Program-made: the position numbers and the translations under genes
The notes under the pieces: generated by a model
Told to the model about the DNA's origin: nothing
Seen by the model: only the letters and a program-made list of their open reading frames with translations
The model's database searches: none
Assembly (NCBI RefSeq): GCF_000372725.1
Contig: NW_005194698.1
Coordinates: 413,676-457,478 of the forward strand
Direction of reading: 5' to 3'
Source: Emiliania huxleyi CCMP1516
Taxonomy: Eukaryota > Haptophyta > Isochrysidales > Noelaerhabdaceae
DNA length: 43,803 nt
Shown: in pieces, positions 28,600-38,862 of the stretch
Numbering within the stretch: position 1 is the stretch's first letter
How the letters are laid out: every line of letters starts with the position of its first letter

Positions 28600-29220
28600 T
28601 TGCGTATTAGGCCCCGGTACAGCGCTGCAGCTGCTGCAGGCTAAACATGCTCTGAGGATTACTGCAGACCGCTGAGTGACATGCTGCGGACTTCCGCGGA
28701 TTACGGACTATTACCGCACCGCTGCGCATTATTACTGCATTATTACTATCGCTATTTCTGTGGACTAATGACTGTTATGAGTCGCCCAGTACATTGCTGC
28801 ACGACTACTGCTGCAGACTGCGCATTAGTACTGTCACTACTGCCGATACACGCTATTACTGAGGATCACTACAGACTACGGACTAATGCTGCGGACTACT
28901 GCGCAGTACCGCGGAACGGATGCTGCGGATTACTGCGGACTGTTGCGGATTATTGCTACTGCGTACTGCTGCGCATACACATAATTAGGACTGCACACTA
29001 CTCTGCGGACTGCTGCGGACTGCTGCGGACTACTGCGCGGTCCCGGTAGCTGCAATAACTATGATTATTAAGAGGCGCCCAGTACAGCGCCCAGTACAGT
29101 GCGACTAACCAACTAGTGCGACTACTGCTGCAGACTGCGCATTATTACTGTCGACTACTGCGGATTACACGCTTGTACTGTCGATTACTGCGGACTACTG
29201 ACTGCGGTACTGTGATAATC
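28600..29220. repeat. Degenerate tandem array of CTGCGGAYTAYTG-like units
   Basis: About 600 bp is made of imperfect units such as CTGCGGACTACTGC, TGCGGATTACTGC and GCGCATTATTACTG, with AT-rich interruptions. The period is loose (about 10-13 bp). Composition is much less GC-rich than the genes. Short frames through it are Tyr/Cys/Leu-rich artefacts. Confidence 0.7.
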
Positions 29221-30249
29221 TCGGGGAAGCTCTCAGGCAATGATCAGGGTGAAGACGCCAGCCAGAGCCCACGGGGCGTACCATATTAATGAATGACTAA
29301 TTACTATATGGGCGGCGAGTACTTGCTGCTTTTTCCTAGTAGAGTTGTCCGTTTTCATTTATGTTAGTAATTAGAAGGCGCACGAGCGCGTGTTAGTTGA
29401 AGTCTGAGAAGAAGAATGAAAGACTAAGATTAGCCATAGGCGCAGAGGCGTGATGGGCGAATCATGTTAATGAGTGAGAATCAGTGATTAATCGCCACAG
29501 CCGAGGCAATCCTGTGTCAGTCTCGGCTGGGGGGTCGATCTCGGAACCTCTGCGCAGCTGCAGCGGAAAGGACCCGCCTACGCGATGAAAAAGAGAGAAA
29601 CGAGAGTCAAAGAAGATGTCTTCTGTTTATGAGGGGCTATTCGGCAACCTCGCCTAATAGACAGAAAAAGAAATCAAACCCCGACGTGCCGCGATGCAGG
29701 ACTAACGCAAGCTTGTTGACCAGGAAGGTTCAGCCGGAGAGAGTAGAGCTGCACCTACGGGACAGCACGCTGCGGCGTGAGCGTCGAGACGAGGCCGTCG
29801 GCACGCGCTGTCTGTCGCGTCCACGGCGCGCTCGGACTGGAGCCGGGCGGCGACTGGCGAGCAAGCGGGAGACAGGAAGGGCGGTCCGGCGCGGGCTCGC
29901 GCGGGACAAGGGTGGCGAATGGGCAGCAGCGGACGCGTCTAGCGGCTCCGCGCTGGCAGCGGCCGTACCTGCGGGCGGGAGGGAGCAGGCGGTGCCAGGC
30001 TGAGGAGGATGTGCAGCCGCACGTGCGGCGAGCGAGGGCGCATCGCTCGGCGGGAGCGATGCGGGCACGGCTGGCTTCGCGAGCAATAGGCGTCGCGGGG
30101 ATCCAGGCGTGTAGCTTGCGGCGGCACCGAAGGTGCGATGCGGCGGGCAGCGCGAGAGTCAACGGGCTCGCCTCCTCTTTGCGGCGTCTTGCTTGAGTGT
30201 TCCTTGCGGCGTCTCAGAAAAAAAATTCTTTCTCCGGGGAAAGCGCGAC
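29221..30249. other. Intergenic region, no gene recognised
   Basis: 29221-29700 is AT-rich with scattered TTAATGAATGA-like motifs. 29750-30200 is GC-rich and open on both strands with Arg/Ala-rich frames that carry no motif. I see no repeats shared with other parts of the window. Confidence 0.35.
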
Positions 30250-30259
30250 CGCTAATCTA

Positions 30260-30525
30260 GATCAAGTCATGTTGATGCCGTACTTCTTGGCGATCTTCGG
30301 GTAAAGGCTTTACTCCGGGCGGCGTGCGTCTGCGATCGGCATCGGGGTAGACATGTGCACGGCTGGTAGCTCCGTTTCCTGTAGGAACACACCTCGCTCT
30401 CCCCTTCCTTTCTCCGTAACCCTAGCTTCAGGAGGTTCACCACGGGAGCCGCCTAAGCAGAAAAGAAAAGCGGTTGGCAAGAATGTTGGGTCTAGTATAG
30501 GAGCCGATCGCTTTTCCACGCTCAC
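30260..30525 (-). pseudogene. Possible 3' exon remnant
   Basis: On the minus strand, a frame ends SLYPKIAKKYGINMT then TGA at about 30266-30268, directly after an in-frame TAA at about 30310. The upstream frame from 30525 reads MSVEKRSAPILDPTFLPTAF. The terminal peptide looks like a genuine conserved C-terminus, but I cannot place the family. Either an intron separates the two parts or this is a broken gene. Confidence 0.25.
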
Positions 30526-30744
30526 GTCGAGCCGAGCTCTCTACGGCGGGCGTCGCTGTGCGGGGCGCCCGTTTGCCGCTGACCCGAGCGGAAAGCTATA
30601 GGGAGTACTCCCGCACAAGCCGGGGGGAATCGAGTCGAGAGACTCAAGGCGAATTTCATCGCCCGTCCAGGCGCCCCGCATTAGGTAGCGACCCCAGGTT
30701 AAGAGCCAGGGCTGGGGAGCTGGCCTGCTCAAATGGTGAACTCC

Positions 30745-31014
30745 TGTCGTCTGTTGTGATGTTGTGCCCTTGTTTGTTTCTCTTGGCACCTTGGAGTGCT
30801 GGGGGGGGCGACAGGAAGAATGCGGCCCTGAGTTATGTGTACGCCAACTCAGGGTGTGTGGCAGCCAGCTGGCTGTGTGTCTTGTGAGCTTGTTTGTGTC
30901 TGTGAGTCGCTCGTGCGTGTCGTCATCATCTGTCTCGCGTCCACCCATACCGCGTTGGTGTCCAGTCCGAGCCTGGCTGCTCTTCACCTTTCTACCTACC
31001 TACCTACCTACCTC
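30745..31014 (+). repeat. Dispersed repeat family D, copy 2
   Basis: It is the inverted counterpart of 18668-18935, ending in (CTAC)n at 30990-31014. It lies immediately left of the rearranged exostosin copy. Confidence 0.75.
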
Positions 31015-31069
31015 GCTCTGCGTGATGCCGCTCGAGCTTGGGCGTGCACGCAAGGGGCCACGCGCAAGC

Positions 31070-31147
31070 AAGAGCAAACAACTGGGAAGTTCACAGCTGA
31101 GCTTTCCCAGAGACGCCGTACTCCCCCAGAACGCCGTTCTCACCCAG
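31070..31147 (-). repeat. Repeat family E, copy 2
   Basis: GAAGTTCACAGCTGAGCTT and CCCAGA..ACGCCGTTCTCACCCA are shared with 15174-15232 on the opposite strand. This copy has an extra 15-20 bp internal duplication (CGCCGTACTCCCCCAGAACG). Confidence 0.7.
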
Positions 31148-31167
31148 AATCGGGCATGAAAATGTAC

Positions 31168-31762
31168 ATGAGCATTGGGGACGACTGCCCGGCTTCACCG
31201 TGTGGGGCGACCCGTACACCGTGCCTGGAACCATATTCGTGAACACGGACGAGCTTGAGACCTTCTCAGAGTCGCTGCTGCATTGCATCCCGCGGCGCCA
31301 TGGCGTGGTGCTCATAGCGCGAGCCGACAACCCAATCGCAGTGCGCTGCCAGTGAACACGGCGGAGGATTAGTCTGCACGACAGAGAAGAGCTCGTCTTT
31401 TTGCACGGGCTTGGGCGTCCAGTTCCGGAAGTTGTACTTGAAGGGGCCGTCACGAGGAACGCCGGCGTCATGACCCCGCCTCGGGTAACCCGAGGAACGT
31501 TCCTCGGGTGTTTGAATGTGATTGTAGATCTGGAGTACGCACTCGCCGAACGAGACATTGTTCTGCCGCTTCCGCATCTCGGCCTGCAGTGGGGGGACGG
31601 CGGGGCGTGACACGGCCATCATGCCGTCTGGCGAGAGTGCCCCGGCGCGGCCCCGTGCCTGCAGCCTCTGCGGCTTTGGCGCCGCCTTCGCACGCGCGCC
31701 CCGCTTGGTCAACGGCACGCCGCCTGTTCACAGAGCGGTCGCCTCAGCGGCGAAAGGGAGCG
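31168..31762 (-). pseudogene. Truncated and internally inverted copy of the exostosin-like gene
   Basis: 31311-31762 is nearly identical to 27861-28312 (constant offset 3450; one difference noted at 31703 vs 28253) and encodes the first 135 residues on the minus strand. The next 148 bp of the source gene (27718-27865) are present at 31168-31315 but flipped, so the coding strand is reversed there. Both ends of the flipped block are ATGAGCA / TGCTCAT. Everything downstream, including the HGGG and KLFSAI motifs, is missing. Its left flank is repeat E and its right edge is repeat C, so the copy cannot encode an active enzyme. Confidence 0.85.
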
Positions 31763-31769
31763 GACGGTG

Positions 31770-32287
31770 CTCGCCTATACCGGCTAGTGTGGAGCTTTCA
31801 GTGTGGTTGCGTGTTTTACTAGTGATGCTGCACTAGGCGGCCCGTTTTTAGCAAAAACCAGATACCACATCGCGTGTGGTCGTCGAAAAACCGCATCTTC
31901 GCCCGTTTTGGACCCCTTCGTACGGCTCCAAAAACGGCTCCTTAACGACGACTACGCGGCCCGGCGGTCGATCTGCGCCTTCTCAGCGGTGGAGGGGATG
32001 TGGGCGGTACGTGCGGGCCGCGTGCTGCTGCGACGGTTTGACGAGTGCGACTCCCAGCGTCGACTCTGCGACCCCACGGAGCCTCTGCTGCTCCGGGGGG
32101 GGGGGTCTGCAGACCACCCGGCCGAACTTCAGAGTCGCGGTGCTCCTCAAATACCGCTCAAACGCCCACGATGTTGTGGAGGGGACATATGCTGATGATC
32201 CTGGCCCGATTGGTTCGCTCAGAAAGCTTCTGGGCGGTCGCTAAGGTTCGCTCCCCGCACACCGGCCCCGGAATAAGATACATCATA
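31770..32287 (+). repeat. Dispersed repeat family C, copy 2
   Basis: 518 bp bounded by CTCGCCTATACCGG and AAGATACATCATA. It starts 8 bp after the end of the exostosin duplication and ends directly against a fragment of family A (ACAAACACGGTACAGGATCG). The poly-G tract is 3-4 bases shorter than in copy 1, which shifts the internal frame. Confidence 0.85.
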
Positions 32288-32374
32288 ATTACAAACACGG
32301 TACAGGATCGAGGTGCACGCTGCAGTGTGCAGAAGCAGTGTCGTCCCCCCTCCCCCCGACGGCGATGGCGGTGA
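32288..32374 (+). repeat. Dispersed repeat family A, copy 3 (partial)
   Basis: It matches 4420-4495 with a 7-8 bp insertion (GCAGTGTGCAGAAGCAGTG here, GCCGAAGCAGTG there). It is uninterrupted at the site where the 10.9 kb copy carries the transposon. Confidence 0.8.
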
Positions 32375-32805
32375 AAATATAAGGGTCGAGCAGGTTTCGA
32401 ACTGGCGACCTACTGCTGACTAGCTGTACATAGTCGCGATTTGCCGGCGTGCGTATGAGCTCACTAGCTAGAGCTCACACTAGAGGCCGTCATCGCATTC
32501 GCAGTCTAGGTTGGCGTTGACTTGGGGGTGCAACAGACAACACGGAGTGGCAAGTATCAACACACACATGGAGCATGTACCGCACATGCTTTGGACCGAA
32601 CCCCTGCAAGCGCGCCTTCGCCGGCTCATAATGGCCTCGCAAGCGAAGCGGCGAGGAGGAGGGCGAGGCTGTGCCGGTCGCGGGTGGCTTCGAGGCGCAT
32701 TCTATTCTCTCGCCACACGCGCCTTCCTAGACCGGTGTAAACCGGGGAAGGTTTTCCGTGCACAATTGTACGTACTCTCTTCTCTCTCAATTGTAAGGAC
32801 TTTAA
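32375..32805. other. Intergenic region with a tRNA-like B box
   Basis: On the minus strand, 32385-32415 reads AGTTCGAAACCTGCTCGACC, a good B-box/T-arm sequence, with AGCTAGTGAGCTC about 50-60 bases upstream. The acceptor halves do not pair, so a tRNA-derived fragment is more likely than a tRNA gene. No coding frame is recognised. Confidence 0.3.
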
Positions 32806-32912
32806 ATGCCGTGGGGCTCCTGTCGTTAGACGTGGAGACGCGAGGGTTGCCCCCCCTTGCCCCACCACCTCGTGTGTGTGGAGAAGTTTACCTTACCTTA
32901 CCTTACCTTACT
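32806..32912 (+). repeat. Repeat family F, copy 1, with a (CCTTA)n tail
   Basis: It runs from ATGCCGTGGGGCTCCTGTCG through GACGTGGAGACGCGAGGGTT, ACCACCTCGTGTGTGTGGAG and AAGTTTACC to TTACCTTACCTTACCTTAC. Copies are at 42056-42163 (inverted), 43195-43245 (tail part) and 43425-43545. A partial inverted copy is at 32945-33045. The constant 3' pentanucleotide tail suggests a SINE-like or LINE-derived retroelement. Confidence 0.8.
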
Positions 32913-32944
32913 CAGCCCAAGAACCATGTGGGGCGAGGAGCGAC

Positions 32945-33045
32945 GCTGGCGCGGCGCGCCGTTTCCGTCCACAAAGTGGTGGGTCGAGGGGGGGGGGGCG
33001 ACCCTCGCATCTCCACACCCGGACACGGGGACGGGCCGGAGCCCC
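32945..33045 (-). repeat. Repeat family F, partial inverted copy beside the methyltransferase gene
   Basis: AAGTGGTGGGTCGAGGG, a G run, then CGACCCTCGCATCTCCACAC and CCGGAGCCCC correspond to family F read on the minus strand. It ends about 30 bp from the methyltransferase stop codon at 33074-33076. Confidence 0.65.
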
Positions 33046-33073
33046 AAGAGAGGAAGAGGGAGGAGAGCGAGGA

Positions 33074-34194
33074 CTAGCATCGCCCTGCTCCTCGTTGCAT
33101 CTGAAAGATGTAGCAGCACGCGACCGGGTCGATGGCTTGCTGGCGCAGCAGCTCGAGCACTTTGTCCTGGTCGCTGTCGTCGCCCGGGACCATCTTCACC
33201 CGGAACGGGGCGAAGCGATGCCGTGCGTGCACCACGTCGTGGAAGGATGAGACCAGCTGCAGCGCCTGCTTGGCGTCGGCGAGGCCCATCGTCGTGCTGA
33301 AGTGGAGCTCGATGTACAGCTGGCGCACCGTGCAGAGGGCTGCAGCCGTCTCCGGAGCGGCAAACTCGCGCCACTCGCAGCCTTCGCAGTCCTGGCCACA
33401 CAGGGGGGGTCATCTGAAGGGACGGCGCTGTGGCTGCACGCGACGCGGAAGCGGGCGGCGCTCACGATTTTGAGAATATCCACCTGCCTGCCGCCCGCAT
33501 ACCGGCGAAGGAGCTCGGCCAGAGGAGCCACGGCTTTCAGGCCAGGCACCCCGGCAGACGAGTAGACTCCGCTGTACTCGGTCGAGGTCCCCATGCCAAG
33601 CTCGTGAAAGTGCAGGTTGTGCAGGCCTTCTTCGGCCTGCAGCCGCGCCGCCTCTCGTCTGTGTCGGCCGAGCAACTCTAGAGTAGGGTCGAACGAGTGG
33701 ACCTCGCAGCCCGCCTTCGCCGCGGCAACGTCGAAGGTCCACTCGCCTCCGATGCCGATGGAGAAGACCACACATGGCGGGGTCAGCTCACAAATCAGCC
33801 AGTCGTTGGCCCTGGGACCCGACTTTCGACATGAAGCCGGTGCGCTGATGGGTCGCATCGGCAGGAAGCGCTGCATTCGAGCCTCTGCCCAAGCGCGCAC
33901 CTCGTCGTCGCTGTTCTGAAGCGAGACCTCTGTGATGTTGTACTTGCGCAGCAGCCGGGTGTGGCGACGGAGAAATGGCGTCTCGTCATCGCTAGGGCCC
34001 TTGTGGCGCCAGTACTCGCAGCAGTGGCTACCGCACGTCGGCGGGCCGCACTGGGCGTTCCGACACGAGCGTGGGCACTGCGCTGCGACCGCGCTCAGTA
34101 GAAGTGTGCCGTGCAACAACGAGGCAAGAAGCATGGTGCCGGTGACCTTGATCAGACCCGCTCTGCTATGTCGAGGTCTCTGGCTTTCTCTCAT
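33074..34194 (-). CDS. Secretory-pathway FkbM/METTL24-like methyltransferase
   Basis: Two exons, 34194-33466 and 33391-33074 (349 codons with stop), are joined by a 74-nt GT-AG intron. The frame keeps phase and completes the motif VDILKI|DCEGCEWREF. A hydrophobic segment (MLLASLLHGTLLLSAVAA, from Met21) is a signal peptide or anchor. Starting at 34134 would give a clean signal sequence. A Cys-rich stretch follows (CPRSCRNAQCGPPTCGSHCC). The SAM-binding core has VFSIGIGGEWTFDVAAAKAG then EVHSFDP, the glycine motif and the acidic end of strand 2. LKIDCEGCEW is typical of FkbM-type and METTL24-like O-methyltransferases. The acidic tail segment VPGDDSDQDKVLELL lies near the C-terminus. The likely role is methylation of a secreted glycan or small molecule; substrate unknown. 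The gene is flanked by repeats on both sides. Confidence 0.75.
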
Positions 34195-34738
34195 TCTCTG
34201 GTGTGTCTCGCGCCTTGCGGGGGGGGGAGCGGAAAGGAGGAACCTCTTCCCAAGAGCACCACTCTTGGAGCGCCGCCACTATACCACCCAGACAGAGCGC
34301 TGCAAGCAGCGCCGGGCAATGGCGGCTTACCGCCCACCCAGCCCCCCCTCGGCACACCCCGGCAGCCAATCAATGTGTGACGGCTCGAACCCGCTAAGCC
34401 ATCCCGCAAGCGGGATGGCCCGCCACTCGAACCCGCAAAGCGGGCGTACGAACCGCGAGCGGCTCGCACTCACTCGTGACACGCAGGCGTCCGACAGACG
34501 GCGCCGGGGCTAGGCGACCGAAGAGGAACTACGGCAAGAACCGCACACCACCCGCTGACGAGCGCTCGCGGAACTGGTCCGCGGCGCCCGCCAGGGGCGT
34601 GCGCGAGACAGGGCTCGAAGCCCTTTTCTGTGAGCAGGGATTCCCTCCCGGCGGGGGTTGTGGCGGAGAGCCGGCATGGGAATCGCCGGCCCCCACCCAG
34701 GGGGTGCCCCTGCCAGGCGCCGCAAGCGGTGCCCGACA
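34195..34738. other. Intergenic region with short palindromes
   Basis: A perfect hairpin CCATCCCGCAAGCGGGATGG lies at 34399-34418. Related GAACCCGC/GCGGG motifs flank it (34386-34445), as do GCCGGCATGGGAATCGCCGG and CCCACCCAGGGGGTGCCCC at 34670-34712. There are open frames on both strands without motifs. It may be structured non-coding or repeat-derived sequence. Confidence 0.4.
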
Positions 34739-35258
34739 TATGATGTATCTTATTCCGGGGCCCGTGTGCGGGGAGCGAACCTTAGCGACCGCCCAGAAGC
34801 TTTCTGAGCGACCCAATCGGGCCGGGATCATCAGCATATGTCCCCTCCACAACATCGTGGGCGTTTGAGCGGTATTTGAGGACCACCGCCACTCTGAAGT
34901 TCGGCCGGGTGGTCTGCAGACCCCCCCACCCGGAGCAGCAGAGGCTCCGTGGGGTCGCAGAGTCGACGCTGGGAGTCGCACTCGTCAAACCGTCGCAACA
35001 CCACGCGGTCCGCACGTACCGCCCACATCCCCTCCACCACTGAGAAGGCGCAGATCGACCGCCGGGCCGCGTAGCCGTCGTTAAGGAGCGGTTTTTGGAG
35101 CCGTACGAAGAGGTCCCAGACGGGCGAAGATATGCGGTTTTTCGACGACCACACGCGATGTGGTATCTGCTTTTTGCTAAAAACGGGCCGCCTAGTGCAG
35201 CATCACTAGTACAACACGCAACCACACTGAGAGCTCCACACTAGCCGGTATAGGCGAG
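34739..35258 (-). repeat. Dispersed repeat family C, copy 3
   Basis: 520 bp inverted relative to copies 1 and 2, with the same ends. The poly-G tract reads CCCCCCCACCCGG on the plus strand, with an interrupting A. The internal frame ending KLLGGR is preserved after the tract. Confidence 0.85.
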
Positions 35259-35689
35259 CCCCGGCGGCCTCACCGTCGCCGCTCGCGGCGGAGCCGACGG
35301 CGGAGCCACGGGCCGGTGCGACCTTTTGGGGGGGCATGAGCTCGCCAGGACGTCACCGATGGCTCGGCGCGCCTCTTCCCGCCAGCGCGGGACGGCCTGC
35401 CTACAGGAGGGAGGGGGGGGAGACGGAACTGAGCCCTAGGTTCGTGCAAAAGCGCCGGCAAGGGCTGGGAGAGGGGCGGCAAGCGACGGGCGGGTGAGCG
35501 ACCTTTTGAGCGCCCATGAGCCGGCAGGGACGCCGGCGATGGCTCGGCCAGCTCCTTCCCAGCGGGTTCTCGTCGGGCCGTGCCTGGTCGGCGGGCTCGG
35601 GTGAGGTGAGCGGGCCCGGGAGTCGCATCTGCGCGTCCCCGGCAGTGGGAGGCAGTGTGGGGGTAGATGGGAAGTGCGGAGATGGGAGG
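35259..35689. other. Region between repeats C and B with a local direct repeat
   Basis: GCGACCTTTTGGGGGGGCATGAGCTCGC (35318 on) and GCGACCTTTTGAGCGCCCATGAGCCGGC (35498 on) are diverged copies about 180 bp apart, each followed by GATGGCTCGGC. No gene is recognised. Confidence 0.5.
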
Positions 35690-36420
35690 CAACGCGCCTG
35701 TTTGATGTGGCCGCACGAGGCAAAGTTGGGCGCTCCGAGCGTCTTCTCGGCGAGAACGAACGGGCTGTGCATCGTCGGGGGGGTGACTGAGAGGGAGGTG
35801 CCCGTGGTCGTGCGCGCACTTTGTCGGCCGCGCGCGAGGTGAATACTAAGTGTGAGGCGCGCAGGAGGCGAGAGTGGGCGCGCCGGCGGTCGAGCCGCCG
35901 AACAATTCGACGTCGCGCAGCTCCGCGCCGGCGGGCACGACCGAGCAGATGCTGTCGGCGGCGGCGGTCACGCGACGAGCGAGAGCCGCAGGGGCCCTCT
36001 GAGAGCCAGGCGCCGAAAAGCGACGTGAGTGGCGGCGCGATCAGCCACCTGTGGGCGGTCATCGGGGTGGCGCCAAGCCTCAGCGAGCTGGATCCGGGAA
36101 GGGCAAGGGGTCGCGCGGGCCCTGTCTGCAGCAGCAGTGCTAACTAGAACGACAAAATTCCGGATGGACCGGAGAGTGTCTACATTCTCGAGGCACCGTT
36201 CTCGGCCCGGCCGGAAAGCTGGCTGGTGGTCGCGCGCGGCGCGTCAGCGCCACTCCGACTGGTCGGGCACCTCGGCTGGGTCCATCGGCAAGAGGCCCGC
36301 GCCGTCGGCCAGCCCCGCGAGCGCATGGGCGGCCGGCGCGAGCGGAGAACGACGGGCCAAGATCGGCTGGTTTGGCACGAAAAACGAGAACCGCGAAGGG
36401 GGGTCCGAATAAGTTACATC
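35690..36420 (-). repeat. Dispersed repeat family B, copy 3 (longest)
   Basis: On the minus strand it begins TGATGTAACTTATTCGGACC (compare 22588) and continues through both halves that are separate in copy 1 (11.3-11.9 kb) and copy 2 (22.6-23.1 kb). It is about 730 bp and is the best reference for the family. No long shared frame is present. Confidence 0.7.
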
Positions 36421-36524
36421 ATAGACAGGGGCGGGTCTCTCTTGTTAGGTTAGGTAGGAAGGTGAAGAACAGGTGAGGAGCCAGGAAGAAGAAAAATGCC
36501 ATTTCTCATGGCCACCACCCTGGG

Positions 36525-36818
36525 TTCCGGCTCCTACCCAGATAGGGGGTCTGTTCCCCACGGTTAGACCCTATGCAATAGGTAGGTAGGCCATGCTCTG
36601 GCGGGCTCGCGAGCGGCGCGCACCGCGGTACAAGCCGGCTGGGAGCCTATTCACAGAGGGCTAACGGGTATTTTTTCGCTTCGCTGCGCGGCCTGGGAAT
36701 AGGTAGGTAGGTGGGGCACGGACGGAGCCTGGCGGTCGGCGCCCGCAATAGGTAGGTAGGTAGGGCGTTTTGGTGCGAGTCATGGGCAACAGACCCCCTA
36801 TCTGGGTAGGAGCCGGAA
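36525..36818. mobile_element. Second MITE-like element with 31-bp inverted repeats
   Basis: 36525-36555 and 36788-36818 are perfect inverted repeats (outer bases TTCCGGCTCCTACCCAGATA; inner AGGGGGTCTGTT). The 294-bp element has three (GGTA)n patches (36578, 36703, 36749) and no coding capacity. I cannot define a target-site duplication; the flanks are CACCCTGGG on the left and ACCTGGGCTGG on the right. Confidence 0.7.
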
Positions 36819-36895
36819 ACCTGGGCTGGGCGCCGTCTCCCGCCGAGCTCGGTTTTTTAATTTTTTATTGCTGAGCTTAGCCTTCGATGTTATGA

Positions 36896-36945
36896 AACCA
36901 AAGGGCTACACCACGCCCTCTACGCTGGGGTGCCGGCGCCCTAAG
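36896..36945 (+). repeat. Repeat family H, copy upstream of GT31 gene 1
   Basis: AGGGCTACACCACGCCCTCT then ACGCTGGGGTGCCGGCGCCCTA is nearly identical to 42912-42961. The last part is a GGGTGCCGGCGCCC palindrome. It ends 45 bp before the ATG at 36990 and may be 5' leader or promoter sequence. Confidence 0.6.
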
Positions 36946-36989
36946 CGTTCCCTTTCGTCGATCGTCGATCGCGGCTCCCTCCCTCCCGG

Positions 36990-38435
36990 ATGCCTGACTC
37001 CCGGTGCTCCGTCCGTCTCGTGCGTCAGACCAGCATTGCTCCATGCAATCCAGGAGTGAGCTTCGGCTGCCTCGCCAACGACCCGCGGCAGGTGTGGGTT
37101 CACAAGTGCCGTGGGATATTTCGCTGTGACGGCGGCGGGAACTTCTTGTGTGGGAACTTCTCGTACGACGGGTACCGGTACGACGGGTTGTACACCTGCG
37201 GATGCGAGCCTTCGGCGCCATCGCCTCAGCAGCCGTGTCGGAGGGCTGCGACGCGCGCTCGCCGCCACCGTTGCCCCTCTGGCGGCCCCATCTGCATCTT
37301 TGTCCTGACCGAAGCTGGCAGGCCTGCGTATCTCGACCGGCTCGTCTCTGTCGCTGTCACCTGGGCGACGACGCCGCTGCCTGCAAACACGAGCCTTCAT
37401 TTTGTGCTCTCCGCCCACGGGATCTCTTCGCTCTTTGACCAGAAGAACCTCTCGAGCCGCGTTGCCTCGCTCCGTGCTTCCGCGGCTGCGAGGCTGGCCA
37501 AGCACATGGCGGCATCAGCGCCGCACATCTCGGAGAGGACCCCGGCGCTCCGAAACGACAACCTTGTCGTCCTGGACGACTCCATCCGCGACAGCTTCAG
37601 GCTCGAGCCACGAGCCTACGCGCAGCGCCTCGAGTGGGCATTCCACGCGGCGCGCGAGCGCTTTGCCAGCGCGTGTGAGTGGATCGTGATGACCGAGGAC
37701 GACACGTATGTCGACATGCACGCGGTGCGCTGGGCGGTCGACTGCCTGCTGGCTCCGGTGAGAGAGCGCCAGTTCTGGTACACTGGTCAAGTGTTTGGCC
37801 ACAGCTGGGGCGACTTTGTTCACGCGCGGGAGGCGACCAGTTCGACGCGGAGCTGTGAACGCGTCTCTTTACGTCTGCCAGGCTGTGAATAGGGCGACTT
37901 TATGCTCTTGAACCGGAAGGCCTTCGTGTGGACAGACGATGCCATCCGCCACTGCCCGCTGGCGCGCGTCTTCTGGAGCGACAGGTGGCTCGGCGGCTGC
38001 ATCAGGCACGCTGCAGGCTGGCCCAACTACCCAGAGAGGCCGAAGCATCCCCTCGACTACCACCGTGCGCCAGAGATGAGGCCGAAACGGTGGCCATCTG
38101 CGATCACTGTCGACACCTTGACGGCGCTCCCGGACCTTGCCAAAACGCTGCTACGCGCGAGACGAGCGCGCGGGGCCAACGACTCGGCCGGGCGGTGGCG
38201 CCTAGCCGGCGCTCGGGCCCAAAGTCTTCAGCTGGGACTGCTGCGCTCGACGAGCTACCACAAATTGTCTCCAGACGACATGCTGGCCGTCCACGCCATC
38301 CTCCAGGAGGACGACCTCGCCCACGCGCGACGCGAGCTCTTCTCGCGGGGAGGAGGAAGGGCGCGCGCAGAGTCAACAGAAAGAATGGGAGCGCACGCAC
38401 TGTGCTCGGAGCCCCGCCAGCGCCTGCGCTCCTAA
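36990..38435 (+). CDS. GT31-type (Fringe / core-1 galactosyltransferase-like) glycosyltransferase 1
   Basis: Exons 36990-37808 and 37893-38435 give 454 codons with stop. After a Cys-rich N-terminal segment (FGCLANDPRQVWVHKCRG, FRCDGGGNFLCGN), the catalytic region begins with GPICIFVLTEAGRPAYLDRL and VSVAVTWATT. The metal-binding motif is WIVMTEDDTYVDMHAVRWAV (E236-D237-D238), as in Fringe and C1GALT-type DDDTYV. GQVFGHSWGDFMLLNRKAF spans the intron. These are luminal type II enzymes using UDP-sugars; donor and acceptor cannot be read here. The 84-nt intron starts with GGCGACTTTG, copying the next exon GGCGACTTTA, and its donor (GG) is non-canonical. No N-terminal membrane anchor is visible in this model, so the start is uncertain. 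Confidence 0.75.
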
Positions 38436-38862
38436 GCGCGTCCGTGCTAGAGCTAGGGGGGGAGTCCTGAGCCATTCGGCGCGTGAGGTGAGGCGCGGGG
38501 CGCGGCATTGCAGAATCCCAATGTGCAGTTATGTTTTTTTTGAGAGCGCCTTCGTTGTTAATAGTACAAACCCAATGGTCCTCTGCGAGCGGTCCTTCGT
38601 TGCAGTCGCGCACACGCACACGCCATGCCGCACCGCGCGCCCGCCCACCGCCCCGCCCAGGCGGGAAAGAGATGAGGAGATGGGACAGCAAAGGAGGAGC
38701 ACGAGCACGTATGGGAGGGTTCATTCTGTGCGTGTTTGCTGTGAGATAGAGAGGCTTTTGCTTATAGAATTTTCTTCGTGCTTGCATTTCTTTTGTGTGA
38801 CGGCCTCTTCGACGGCCCATAAGGGGCCGTTGTCTGCTGTGCCTTTTGTGGTGCTAGTTCGT

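Noticed and set aside
28600..29220. CRISPR array or rRNA spacer
   Set aside because: The units are imperfect, with no constant spacer length, and the window is clearly eukaryotic nuclear DNA with no rRNA sequence.
32385..32470. tRNA-like B box (AGTTCGAAACC) on the minus strand
   Set aside because: No matching 5' acceptor half and no anticodon arm at the right spacing.
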